A stretch of DNA of 64,000 nucleotides from Gracilaria gracilis (Eukaryota > Rhodophyta > Florideophyceae > Gracilariales > Gracilariaceae): assembly GCA_030374805.1 (NCBI GenBank), contig JARGSG010000193.1:248001-312000 (forward strand). The letters run 5' to 3'. The translations under genes and the position numbers were made by a program. Positions 29,431 through 39,350 of the stretch are shown here, piece by piece. The number at the start of each line of letters is the position of its first letter. Positions within the stretch are counted from its first letter, which is position 1. Below the pieces are notes generated by a model. The model was not told the DNA's origin and searched no databases. It was given only the letters and a program-made list of their open reading frames with translations.

Positions 29431-29653
29431 GCATCAGGGATATTGTTCTTCGTTTCAACATTTTAAGGCCTTTTTTGAGAAGTAAAAAGTTATCTCAAAA
29501 TATCCTAAGGCAGCATTTTGTTTGGTTTACTGCAAGTTTGAATTACTGTAACCCTGTTGACCTCTAAAACTCCAAAATCGGTGACCTTTTGACTTAAATA
29601 GGAATATACGAAGTATGAAAATTTATTAAAAAAGACTAGGGCCTGAATAGAGC

Positions 29654-31189
29654 TTACACGGGACTGCCAAAGACGTCCGCCTTTGTCCTCACGTCCTGCT
29701 CTCGTCTGACGTTCACTGCGAACCCTTCGGGTATAATTTCCCTTGGTACACCGGGCACGTTTTCGCCACAACCCTCCAACACAAACACAGCGGGTCCCCC
29801 ACCTCTATGCACATCCTCGAAATCCTCATTTTGTCGGAGCCAATGTTCGGCAACCCCCCGCACGGTTCCCAAGTTTCCCTTGAGCCTCAATTTTCTCCGG
29901 GATATACTGAGGAGCACCTTCGCAATCACAGCAAGTATTGTCCCGAGAGCAAGCAATACGATTCCCCAAACTGTCAACGTAGGAACAGTAATGTTTTCAC
30001 TACCCACTTCAATGAGCACATCTTGATATCCGTCCACGCTAATGTTTCGTACCATACGCCCGGAAAGGACCGCTAAGATACCCAGCTCACGATACGTATG
30101 CAGTCCATCGTTTTTTCCAACCATCCAAGGAAGGAATCGCAGCACATCTAAGTCACGGAATGATTTCACGTTCCTCAACGCCACTGACATGACGAGTTGA
30201 AAGCCATCCCCATTCTCAATATCATCGAATAATCCCAAGACCAGTCTTTCCCCAGCAATGGGTATCAAACACACTTCTGTGGTGACACCATCAAGATCTA
30301 ACTCCCCAGTTTCTTTGTCTCTATCCCACCGCGTCTTCATGAGGCATTCAATAGTCTTTCCACTTTCAAGGGTAAAGTTGGCAGTATGAAAGGCCCTAGG
30401 GCGCTCATCCTCACTAAATCCGGTGAGAGGCCTCTCCGTTCCTTCGACTCGGAACTTCCTGCTGAAGTTTCCTGCCAGAAAGCTGAAGTGTTCAGCTGAG
30501 CCAATACGTACGTCAGGGTTTTCTCTGAAAGGAAACGCTTCTTCAGACTGGAAGGTGTCGCGTCCCACTCTAAGCTCTGACATGTTCCAAATATTTGTCG
30601 CGGCGACTTCCTCGGCGAGAAAACTAGATCTCTGAAGGTCTTCCACAATAAAATTTCGCTCGGAAAAGTTCGAAGGACACAAGGCCGCCTTCCCCAACCC
30701 ATGAAACTCCGTAGCGCTTGTCATGTTGAAAATGATAGGGAAGTACCACATTCCGTCGACGCTGTAACAAGTGTTCTCAACTCTCTCCAAGGCAAAGCGC
30801 ATCTTTAGAATGTAGTTTGCGTCACTCTGAAGCAAGGAGCTTACATTCGCAGCCTGTTTCGAAACGCGAACAAGTTCAGTTCTCCGAATCCATACTGACT
30901 CGGCGCCAGTAGAGAATTCCAGTGCCATTTCCAGAACGGAGACAGAAATCACGGTGACGAATACCGTTACGCTACCGAACGCCTTCCTCAGCCTGACTCC
31001 TCGGCGGAATCGTACTTGAACTGAAGAAGCTTGAGGACGTGCCCATCCTCGTGATAAAAGTTTTTTCGCCATGGAGTAGCTAGAAATGGTGTCGAGAAGA
31101 ATATCTGCGGCGAAGCTTATCGTGAGCGACATTACAACATATTTGAGAACGTTAAACACGTTTGGGTCCAGAAAGACGAGATCAATCAT
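29654..31189 (-). CDS. Three-TM membrane protein of 511 aa, unknown family
   Basis: The frame from ATG 31189 encodes 511 residues. Hydrophobic segments are at about 13-35 (KYVVMSLTISFAADILL), 70-92 (GSVTVFVTVISVSVLEMA) and 404-429 (TVWGIVLLALGTILAVIAKV). Between the second and third lies a loop of about 310 residues with many N-glycosylation sites and a few cysteines (CYSVDG, ALCPSN, ECLMK, VCLIP), so it is probably outside the cell or in the ER lumen. The last 80 residues are charged and probably cytosolic. No enzyme motif or named family was recognised. The same frame stays open for 33 codons before the ATG with protein-like sequence and an AG at its start, so an upstream exon is possible. 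Confidence 0.78.
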   Translation of the reverse strand: MIDLVFLDPNVFNVLKYVVMSLTISFAADILLDTISSYSMAKKLLSRGWARPQASSVQVRFRRGVRLRKAFGSVTVFVTVISVSVLEMALEFSTGAESVWIRRTELVRVSKQAANVSSLLQSDANYILKMRFALERVENTCYSVDGMWYFPIIFNMTSATEFHGLGKAALCPSNFSERNFIVEDLQRSSFLAEEVAATNIWNMSELRVGRDTFQSEEAFPFRENPDVRIGSAEHFSFLAGNFSRKFRVEGTERPLTGFSEDERPRAFHTANFTLESGKTIECLMKTRWDRDKETGELDLDGVTTEVCLIPIAGERLVLGLFDDIENGDGFQLVMSVALRNVKSFRDLDVLRFLPWMVGKNDGLHTYRELGILAVLSGRMVRNISVDGYQDVLIEVGSENITVPTLTVWGIVLLALGTILAVIAKVLLSISRRKLRLKGNLGTVRGVAEHWLRQNEDFEDVHRGGGPAVFVLEGCGENVPGVPREIIPEGFAVNVRREQDVRTKADVFGSPV

Positions 31190-33415
31190 GTCGAAGAAGG
31201 CTTGCGACTCCGGATTAGAAGTTCGTTCGAAAGCAGCTTGTCTCGCTCCAGAGGTTGATTCATTCCTTGCAATGACGAGCGCGCGGAACGGCTTCTATCT
31301 CAGTCGAGAGCGGAGAAGACGGCCAATATCTGAAAGCACCAGAGCTAATTTCCTTGCTGGCTGGTTACGTAAGGGACGGTTTTGATCGGAGTGAAAGGGC
31401 ATGGGCTGGTTCGAGCTCACCCACAGACAGGGCTCTCTGCTGCTCGTTAGCAAATTAGCGGCACATACTCTAGTGACAACTCGTCGCATTCCCCTCGGGA
31501 CGGGCAGAAAGACGGGCCTGGTGGCTAACCGATGGTTTGCTTGCGTCATGTAAACTGTTGGCTGACTGCAGCAACCATTGTCCATTGCTGTCCACCTCAC
31601 GTCACTCTCAACTATGATATATCGCCCCGCAATTGACGATTCGAACGGCTAATAGCAATGAATGGGATGTGCAAGTACGTCTTGAACGTTGCTGCGGCGT
31701 CTATCATGGGAAAATGGCGGTAAATGCAGCACTTCTTGATTAGAACACCATCGAAGGAGAAAAGGAAGAATCCCGCAGGACCATTCGCGTTGCGGTTAAT
31801 GTTGAATATGGTGGGCATGGTCATGCCCTTAATGTTGGAATGCTGTATATACACGAGGGCGCTCAGCACCGTTTCCATGCCGCAAAATGTAGAAACCAGT
31901 AAGAGTAAGGAGTGTAGCAAGATACAGTATGTTGCTTGGTACAGGATGTAGAACAACATGATTTTGTTTTGTTGTGCAGAATTGGTTGATTGTGTCTACG
32001 GATTGTTGCTCGGAGCATTTTAACTCGGGTTCTTGCTTGACGACCAGGGTATGAGGAGGGGGAGGTCCAAACGAGATCGTTACGTGTTTAGTCAAAAACG
32101 ACACTCGGAAGTCGGCTCACGAAAAAAAGCCCAACTAGGAAAGAGTTGCTTCCTACAGTGATTCGAGCTAAACAAACCAGCAAAACGAAAAGGAAAACGA
32201 GATAACGTGCGCAGCCATCCAGTGCTTTCCATATCCGCTAACTAACACGTTCCGCCCATGTTAACTGTAGTGTATTCTCGATCCCATGGAGCTACAGTAC
32301 AGATGGTTATCAATGTGAGTGGTGTATGATGGTCGTCCTCACGTAAGAGTAATCTCACACTGTGCACGGAAGGGAAAATATCGATATTGTCCCTCAAATA
32401 TCGATATCTTCCCGTCCGTAACTCTACCGGAATCCATCAATATTTCCCAGCGTCAAGAGCTGGAGTTGTGGGCGCATGCAAGAGTTAGCTTGACGGGGCT
32501 TAAGCGCAGGAAAGTTGATTCAATGTGAAAAGATGTCACTCGTTTAGGGGCAAGTATTTCACAGTTGGAAAACCATATAGATTTCTGATGAGAGTTCACG
32601 TACATAGCACCATCACAATAGCACGTAAGAACAAGGCGATTGAACAATGAGAAGTTTCTTGGATCGGGTCTCAGAAGAGCACAACAAAAAAAGAGGGTGT
32701 GAGCCCTGGACAACGTAGAAACGGCAATAAAAACGAGGCGGCACTACAGTGACCGTAGGAGCGAAGGAAAGCACCAGAAACCTACATTTTGACGCACGCA
32801 AAATGTGTTTCTAACTGAAAATATTTTCACTGCTGGAAAACGCAAATAGGAAGATATATCGATCACGGATGTTCACCATCTATCACCGACTTCGTATAAT
32901 TCAAATGTATATTTCTTCGGTTTTTGCAACACTCAGATTTCACTCCGTTTTTTCTTGTTTACTCCAATCCTTCGCTTCTGCAAAGCACACTCTCTAAACA
33001 AGCTCAAAAGCTGTATTATCCAAAGCACCTAAAGCACCTGCATAGTCTTCCGAATTCTTCAAGAAGATTGAATCACCAAACTAAATAATATAATAACATA
33101 TTATGTTGAAGGACTCATTACGAGTAACAACTGTAGACCATCACGTACTGCTGCTTTTCTAATTTGAAATCATATTCAACCCTATTATGCAAAGCAAATT
33201 GTTTAGCTATCACTAGAATTTGCTAGAATCGTAGCAACTGCTGTTATTCTATTATTCTATGAGCTTCTATCAGCATCTCTGCAAACAAGCATCTTTTGGG
33301 TAGGTGTGGAATATAGGATGAGGCCATCATTTGAAACAACGATGCAAAGCATTATTTATTTATCGCAGAGCTCCTTCATTAAATATTCAGCAAAATTATA
33401 ATTATTTCGATATTT
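31190..33415. other. Intergenic stretch; one weak small minus-strand frame
   Basis: A 115-codon minus frame (31959-31612) begins with ATG and a hydrophobic N-terminus (YILLHSLLLLVSTFCGME... on a signal-like stretch) and contains ANGPAGFFLFSFDGV. It could be a small membrane protein or an exon fragment, but support is too thin to call a gene. Two ATATCGATAT palindromes lie at about 32377 and 32398. The remainder is AT-rich. Confidence 0.35.
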
Positions 33416-33617
33416 GTTTCGCTTCACGTGAAAGCAGTGTCTTGATTTCTCACGACTCGTTGCGCTCTGCATGCAACTGTTCGGCAACACAAAGGAATTC
33501 AAGTCGAGCATGAGCATGCATTCTTATTCAACATGGTTTGCAGTCCTATATCAAAACTTAAATCACTGCACTTCCAGCCAAGTACTCGAGTCCTTCTCTT
33601 CCAACTCTCCCGAGCAC

Positions 33618-33884
33618 ATGAAAGCACTCCACACTATACCCATTCTGCGTGCTTTACTTCTCTCTCTCTTGTTCCTCCTCTCCCTTGACGTCGATCTCGC
33701 TAGCGATCCATGTCCCCCCGGATGGGGACAAGATTCACACGACAGATGCCCACCTTGTGAGGCCGGACACTTCGACAATGGCCGAGGGCTATGCAAGCCA
33801 TGTCGTATTGATGAATATCAGTCTGAACCCGGTCAAAGCGAATGCAATGCTTGCCCCCGAAAAGTCAGCTTCTCGAAGCGCTGA
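33618..33884 (+). pseudogene. Truncated secreted Cys-repeat protein (copy of the gene at 39351)
   Basis: ATG 33618 starts a signal peptide (LRALLLSLLFLLSLDVDLAS) and the first cysteine module (DPCPPGWGQ, CEAGHFDNGRGLCKPC, DEYQSEPGQSECNAC), closely matching the intact gene at 39351. Similarity covers the upstream region too: 33416-33490 and 33535-33617 match 38999-39070 and 39265-39350, including a TATA-like CCTATAT. Homology stops exactly where the hairpin GAAAAGTCAGCTTCTC begins (about 33860), and translation ends in the terminal CTGA of that repeat. So only about 88 residues remain. This is a 5' gene fragment joined to the end of a mobile repeat, plausibly captured by a Helitron-like element. 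Confidence 0.8.
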
Positions 33885-33885
33885 T
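33860..33885 (+). repeat. Helitron-like 3' end (hairpin, CTGA, T)
   Basis: GAAAAGT-CA-GCTTCTC is a mostly paired hairpin, followed by GAAGCG, CTGA (33881-33884) and T. It is the same terminal arrangement as at 50290-50319 on this strand and at 27479, 35406, 40756 and 52779 on the other. Confidence 0.6.
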
Positions 33886-34875
33886 AATATAAACACGGCA
33901 TTTTTTTCTAGCGGGGTTCCTTGACAGTACTCACAGTGCGTCGATTTGCTGAGGGCCCGCATTGTTTCCTGATGGTGAGCAAAGTAAGGCCGCGACATGT
34001 TGCCGGTAGCTGCTAGGGAGTTCCTATGACATTATTGAAGACGATGGCAGCGTTACTGAAACCACATCGCTGCCAGCGCAACAGGCATTCTCGCCTACTC
34101 AGTTCAAGCCGTTCACGATATAAAGTTACAACACGAGCGCGTCTGGAATTGGACATGAAGGTTTTCAGAGTGCTCAAAGAGATGTTGTGAGGGATCGTTG
34201 CGTACGTGTGTCCCTCGCGCAGTTCCAGCTCTTGGAATTAGGTGCGCCCTATAACGTTGTGGACAATGTAGTGGTAGGAAGGAACGGTAACAAATGCATT
34301 GTGCGTTGTCTTCAGAACCTTCTGAAATTCTGGTACAATGGCGCAGTAGACAAGGTTAAACTAGAAATCAACGACAAGAGGCAACCACTTGAATCGATGT
34401 TGTATGATTTAGATATGTTTGTTTCAAAGATCATTGTGGCGAACGTTACCCGTTCAGGATGAGAAGATAGCATTTCTTTTCTTAGACATATTTGGGCTGA
34501 AGCATTTAAAAAACAAAGCACAGCCCTCTTGGCGAGCAACAAAAGTAGATGTTTGTGTGTACAGCGGTCGTTGAGCATCAGAAGAAGAGAGACGAGCCAA
34601 TCATAATCTGTACTTGACTATCACGACTGATATGAAAAAAAAGGTCAACAGCCACCCTACTGCCCACGAACGGGGTTACTGTTATTCTTTTTAATTATGA
34701 GAAATAATAACGAAGAACAACCCTTAAGCCCGGCGCTTGAAATGTCGTAAAAGTTGAGTTTGAAAAATGCGAAATCGGCAGGTGAGGAGAAAAGAAGAGC
34801 ACAATATTTAAGAGCAACGTTTCACTGCGAAAAGTTCTCTTCTTTGAAAAGTCACCACCTCTCAATTAATCCAAA
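33886..34875. other. Intergenic stretch
   Basis: A plus frame 34187-34462 starts at GTG, has no ATG context and matches nothing recognised. No gene is called. AT-rich sequence with ATATTTAAGA near 34804 probably belongs to the promoter of the next gene. Confidence 0.4.
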
Positions 34876-35235
34876 ATGAGCGAAGCACGAAACCAAAACG
34901 GCTTCACTACATGCGTCCTTGTGAAGACATTTCATTGTGGCGGAAACCGCCCTCCATCAAAGGTGTACGTATGTCTGCACTGCGGTATAGAGTTCTTCAA
35001 TGCCCTCCTGCTTCTCGTTCACGCGCATGAGAAGCACAGCAGGAATGAAACATCGCAAGTTTCACCTCCGTCTATTTCTCCAAACATATTCAATCGCCAT
35101 TTGTCCTTGCGAGACACACACGCTGTCTCTAACCCATACGGGTGCTGGAGTTGCCACAGGTCTTGTGCCACTGTTCGAACTGTTGTTCTTCGTTGCGGAA
35201 GTCTTGACCAACTCTCTTTTCGTAGATCAGCGTAA
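34876..35235 (+). CDS. Small C2H2/CxxC zinc-binding protein, copy 1
   Basis: The gene begins at ATG 34876 and encodes 119 residues in one exon. It holds a C2H2 finger VCLHCGIEFFNALLLLVHAH... of CX2C-X12-HX4H spacing (residues about 35-57), and nearer the C-terminus a cysteine block YGCWSCHRSCATVRTVVLRC. A preceding motif FHCGGNRPPSKVYVC is also conserved. The protein at 47548-47994 (minus) shares all three blocks, so this is a real two-member family, though of unknown function; DNA, RNA or protein binding are all possible. No signal peptide is present, so it is probably nuclear or cytosolic (inference). An ATATTTAAGA sequence lies about 70 bp upstream. Confidence 0.75.
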   Translation: MSEARNQNGFTTCVLVKTFHCGGNRPPSKVYVCLHCGIEFFNALLLLVHAHEKHSRNETSQVSPPSISPNIFNRHLSLRDTHAVSNPYGCWSCHRSCATVRTVVLRCGSLDQLSFRRSA

Positions 35236-35405
35236 CAAAGCAGCCGCCAAGATACATATAGCCTTCTATAGTTAGCTGCTAGTATATGTGTAATATCCAA
35301 GTTCTAAAGTAAAGCTGGAAGAAACATCTACAGCTGCAGTCCCTTGCAGCAAGGCTTACACGTTCAAAAGTAGAATACTATTGTGAATTCAGGATTACAT
35401 GACGA

Positions 35406-36227
35406 TCAGAGCTTTGCAAAGCTATCTTCGCAAAGGAAAATACCGTAAAGCTCGGTTACAAATAAATATTTTATTGTGAAGTGTTTTCAGCCAAAAAGGC
35501 GATCCCTTGCAATGCAAAGTTTTGCAATGCTATTTTATTGCATATAAACTCAAACTGTTTGAAGGTTATTTGAATACATTTATATATTGGCTCTAAAAAA
35601 TAAATCAAATTTGTTTACAGATGTTGTCAGCTAATATCTGCAGCATCACAAAAATTAAAGCTTTCTGTAACTGCATGAAAAGTACACATAAAAACATATC
35701 TTTGTAAAAAGCCTATACGTTTACACGTGTTTTATTATTACAAGTTAGTCATAACGGACGACTCTAGAAAATGTTCGGTGGAAGTTTGTATTTTTTTTGT
35801 TTTTGGCCCAACTCGAATGAGTTGGTAGTTTAAAAAAAAGTATGGTATTGCATGCTTAGTTCAGGACCAATTTGGATATCAAAGGGTGTATCTCCAAATT
35901 CGCTGCTTGGAGAGTTGGTTCTTTTCCTTGCATTTTAATTTGTTGGTATCGTAGTGATCTAATGTAGGGCTTGTCTCCAGAAAGACATGAAAATGCGCCG
36001 TGTGACACGGCGCATTTTTTAAAAACTTTTATTGCACCGTAATACGTTTTTCAAAGGAAAAGAGGGTGTTCCAAATATAAGCGGTACATTTCAAGGGTGT
36101 ACCAAACTGTAGTTTTCAACTGCCCAAAAACAGCTAGGCAGAGCTTTAAAATAGGTTTTGCTTTGAGAAAACTGCTTGATTAGCTCTACATTAGCTCAGC
36201 CCGTTTGTGAGTAGGAGCTTTGCTATG
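35406..36227 (-). mobile_element. Dispersed non-autonomous repeat, copy B (Helitron-like 3' end at 35406)
   Basis: This is the second long copy of the 27.5-28.2 kb repeat. Shared blocks include CCTTGCATTTTAATTTGTTG (about 35930), GGGCTTGTCTCCAGAAAG (about 35968), a perfect hairpin AAAATGCGCCGTGT-G-ACACGGCGCATTTT (35990-36018) and the edge GTAGGAGCTTTGCTAT (about 36211-36225). The other edge is a hairpin (CTTTGCAAAG/CTTCGCAAAG) next to CTCTGA and T on the minus strand. No coding capacity was seen. Confidence 0.55.
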
Positions 36228-36833
36228 AAGCCTGTTTAGCTTCGGAGCTCAAAAACTGTACAAAACACTTACAATACGGGAGTACTTCTTGTTCGAACGT
36301 TTACAAAGAAAAAATGTTTTATAAGTAAAACAAATAAAACCTTTTTCTGGCCCTAGCTTTCGGAAATTTAAACATTCACACGTTTCTCAGCTCGCGTACC
36401 AGCTACAAACTGGTTCTCCTAAAAACGCGCAGTCGAAGGTATTTACCAAGGGTATGCTGGTTATGCAGCAGACGATGCTTTTTCCCTTTAATTCAGTTCT
36501 TTCTCACACTGGCTTGCGTGTCATTGTGCTGGTGATTGTGTTTCCCCGAGCATTGGTCTAAAGCAAGCTTTTGCACCACCGCCATCTTCAAGCCATGACA
36601 AAGCTCTACATGTACATACACACGCAGCAATTTCTATGCATTCGAGACATCTGTGGTATATCACATGCTTTTCATCAATGGCTGATGATCACAACCACGT
36701 CAAGCTATTAACAGCTGAAATGCTTGTTCGACATCTATGCGTGGCATATTTGACAATGTTCAATTGAACATGAGCAGTGCTTCTTTGTCATCTTTGTCAT
36801 CTTTCTCAGCATTGTCATATTGTAGCTTGCATT
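36228..36833. other. Intergenic stretch before the Cys-repeat gene at 36936
   Basis: No gene seen. TCTTTGTCA is repeated in tandem near 36781-36800. Confidence 0.45.
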
Positions 36834-36843
36834 TATATATAAG
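36834..36843 (+). promoter_or_regulatory. TATA box of the gene at 36936
   Basis: TATATATAAG lies 93-102 bp before the ATG, the same spacing as in neighbouring genes. Confidence 0.6.
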
Positions 36844-36935
36844 AGCGAGGGGTTTTGTTTGCGCATATCTAGCTTCAGTCCTAGCGACTCATGGGCCGGG
36901 ATCCCAGTGAAATAGTTGCCTAAATCTACTTCAGC

Positions 36936-37877
36936 ATGTCAACCTCCCATATTTTTCTCTTCTTTTCCCTTGGCCTCTGCATCGTTCTGGGTAGCAGCCC
37001 TTGTGAACCTGGATGGGGAACGACCTCAAATGGCAGCTGCCAAATTTGTCAACCCGGACACTTTGACGGAGGTAGTGGGATTTGTGAACGATGTAACCCT
37101 GATCAGTTTCAACCCGAAGCTGGGCAAACCAGTTGTCGCATTCGTCCGCCAAACACCCGATCCATGGATAGAGTTACCGCGCGTATGTCGTGTTCTGAAG
37201 GATATGTGCGGCGGAACGGCACTTGTGGAACATGTCCTGCTGGTTCTTTCGCATTTCATGACATAGAATGTAGACCATGTGAAATTGGGTTTTACAAAGC
37301 CAGCGATGGCTATGGTGCATGTCTTCCGTGCCCTAGGAATACGTTCTCAAATTCTGGAGCTTCTGAATGTGTGTCCTGCCCGGAACATCAGGTGCTCATG
37401 GAGGATGGCTCGTGCCGGTCTTGTCCGCCAGGGTCATACTATAGCTGGGATAATCTACGTTGCAATGAGTGCCGTCCTGGCACTTACACGGACTCTCCCA
37501 ATACATTGAGACGCTGCAGAAGGTGTGCAGGCAACTCGTTTGCGCCCGTTGGTTCGGCAAAGTGCTATGAGTGCCCTGCAGGAAAGGTGTTTATTTGGAG
37601 CTCTCAGACATGCGGCACATGTCGGCCTGGTCAAACGTACAGCCTCGACCGATTATCGTGTGTTCCCTGCCGCTACAATCACATCAGTCTTGTTGAAAAT
37701 GCGATTTACTGCGTTGATTGTGTGAGGAACACCTTTGCTCGTCGAGGATCTACGACATGCTTCTCCTGTCCTCGAGGCTTGCTCTACTTGGCAGAGTCGG
37801 ATGAGTGCGGAGAATGTGGTGAGGAGGAGTTCTACGACCGAGACAGGGCTGCATGTGTGCGGTTTGACATGTACTAA
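36936..37877 (+). CDS. Secreted cysteine-repeat (GCC2/GCC3, ephrin-receptor-like) protein, copy 2
   Basis: ATG 36936 starts a signal peptide (MSTSHIFLFFSLGLCIVLGS); the product has 313 residues and no membrane anchor, so it is probably secreted. The mature protein is a chain of short Cys-Pro modules of the GCC2/GCC3 (ephrin-receptor-like) type: CEPGWG, GHFDGGSGICERC, GASECVSCPEHQVLMEDGSC, CPPGSYY, TYTDSPNTL, GNSFAPVGSAKCYECP, FARRGSTTCFSCP, ESDECGEC. Modules align one for one with the genes at 39351 and 41895. In animals such modules form extracellular rods that bind ligands; the algal role is unknown. The second module is altered (CRIRPPNTRSMDRVTARMSC), lacking the usual CxxCP. The gene is intronless. 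Confidence 0.87.
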   Translation: MSTSHIFLFFSLGLCIVLGSSPCEPGWGTTSNGSCQICQPGHFDGGSGICERCNPDQFQPEAGQTSCRIRPPNTRSMDRVTARMSCSEGYVRRNGTCGTCPAGSFAFHDIECRPCEIGFYKASDGYGACLPCPRNTFSNSGASECVSCPEHQVLMEDGSCRSCPPGSYYSWDNLRCNECRPGTYTDSPNTLRRCRRCAGNSFAPVGSAKCYECPAGKVFIWSSQTCGTCRPGQTYSLDRLSCVPCRYNHISLVENAIYCVDCVRNTFARRGSTTCFSCPRGLLYLAESDECGECGEEEFYDRDRAACVRFDMY

Positions 37878-37928
37878 TGGATGAAAACGGTAAGAACCGC
37901 TGAGCTTGGTACTTGATTCTGCTTCTTA

Positions 37929-37990
37929 TCTGCTCTTCGAGAAGCTGGCTTCTCGTAGAAATGGTCCCAAAGCTTTTTTACCAACTGGTA
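37929..37990 (-). repeat. Diverged Helitron-like hairpin end
   Basis: CGAGAAGC-TG-GCTTCTCG is a perfect 8-bp-arm hairpin (about 37938-37955). On the minus strand it is followed by CAGA and T rather than CTGA, and on the other side by CCCAAAGCTTTT, the counterpart of CGCAAAGCTCC in other copies. It lies 52 bp downstream of the Cys-repeat gene stop. Confidence 0.42.
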
Positions 37991-38235
37991 AGGATTCTGA
38001 GGAAAAGAAGTCTTTTAGAATACAAAACAAAAACGTCTTTGATGTCGTGCTGCGGACTGTACTTAGTAGACTGTTGCGTATACAATTCAGATCAGGCAGT
38101 AGATTCCCTGATCTTAGTGCAGACGCGGGCAAGTGATAGCTGCCTACAGTAGATATGTGCTCCTGGCGACTTGCGTGGGTGGCAGCTGGTGCGTAGGTGA
38201 CGATCGCAACAGCCCGACCCCAACAAGCGTTTGAG

Positions 38236-38261
38236 GAGAGTCTGGGATGCCCCAGACTCTC
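38236..38261. repeat. Hairpin with 11-bp perfect arms
   Basis: GAGAGTCTGGG-ATGC-CCCAGACTCTC. It lies about 360 bp downstream of the gene ending at 37877; function unknown. Confidence 0.75.
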
Positions 38262-38399
38262 TACTTAACGAGCCGAGAATGGCAAAGTAAATGAAGAAGA
38301 CCCCGAGGCAGGCGTCTGGTTGAAGCTCTCTGCGCCTCCCTCCTCCTTCATCTCTACATTTGAGCTTTTATTTTAAATACTATAATTTGCTACCGGACT

Positions 38400-38900
38400 T
38401 TTAATTCAGAAAGTTGAACACATTTCCTAGAGAAGTTTTAATTGACTGTACAAATATTGGGTACGGAGAGGAGAAATGTTTGTAGCGGGTAATCATGAAG
38501 AAAAGCAACCTGGGAAGTGAAAATGATTGCGAATCCAAATTTAGGAAACCGTGCATGTCTTCTTTCCGTACATTCTTGTTTGTTGGCACTAAAATGATCC
38601 AAACGGGGGCTGTCAGAAAGGCGTCAAAAAGCGCCATGTGACATGGCACATTTGCAGTTGTAAATGTCCAGCTCAGTGACACAGTTTTTTTTAGTTAGTC
38701 GCTGTAAGCATTCTATATTATAAGGGCTACATTTTGCAAGCTCCCAAAATTGTGAAAGATTCGCCAAAAAAGGCAGACCGAAATGTGACGCGAAGATAGC
38801 TAATAGCTTAGCAATTAGCTATTTTCGCCTCAGATTAGATTTTGATTGAGAATTCTTTATTTTTAATCATATAGGGCTAAGAGCTTTTCGACTAATTTAA
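38400..38900. repeat. Degenerate copy C of the 27.5-kb repeat
   Basis: The hairpin GCGCCATGTGACATGGCAC (38630-38648) corresponds to GCGCCGTGTGACACGGCGC of copy B, with the pairing kept by paired changes. Flanking phrases (CAGAAAG before it, ATGATCCAAA upstream) are weakly similar. The edges are uncertain. Confidence 0.4.
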
Positions 38901-39122
38901 TGAATCTAAAGGATATGTAATTTTTGCAAAAATCTGCTCGAAGCAAAGCGGTTTGTGTTCGGCATAATGGTTGCACTTTTAGTACTTTACTACCAGATCT
39001 GTTTCGGCTTCATGTGAAAGCATGTCTTGCTTTCTCACGACTCGTTGCGCTTTGCATGCAACCCTTCGGGAACTCTAAAGCAATTCGCACAGAACAAGTC
39101 GAGCATGCCCCGTCACCACATA

Positions 39123-39147
39123 CCCTATTATTATTATTATTATTAGA
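39123..39147. repeat. ATT trinucleotide microsatellite
   Basis: About seven ATT units in a row upstream of the gene at 39351; this block is absent from the duplicated copy at 33.5 kb. Confidence 0.8.
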
Positions 39148-39279
39148 GTATATGAACTGTTGGCGGCACATGCGTGTTTAACATCTTCGATAATATGACG
39201 ATCACTTCCACGACCAAGCCCCCTTGAAGCAAATGAGTCCTGATTTGCATGCATTCCTCTTCCACACGGTTTGCAGTCC

Positions 39280-39286
39280 TATATTA
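39280..39286 (+). promoter_or_regulatory. TATA-like element of the gene at 39351
   Basis: TATATTA lies 65-71 bp before the ATG, inside a block conserved with the truncated copy (CCTATATCAAAACTTAA at 33547-33563). Confidence 0.45.
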
Positions 39287-39350
39287 GAACTTAACTCACT
39301 TCACTTCCAGTAAAGTACTCCCGTCCATCCCTTCGAGCTCTCCATAGCAC

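Noticed and set aside
29505..29771. Short minus frame overlapping the end of the three-TM protein gene
   Set aside because: It overlaps the end of the better-supported 511-codon gene in another frame and has no features.
34187..34462. Plus frame of 91 codons
   Set aside because: It starts with GTG in an upstream context without ATG and matches nothing; it may be a relic, but evidence is lacking.
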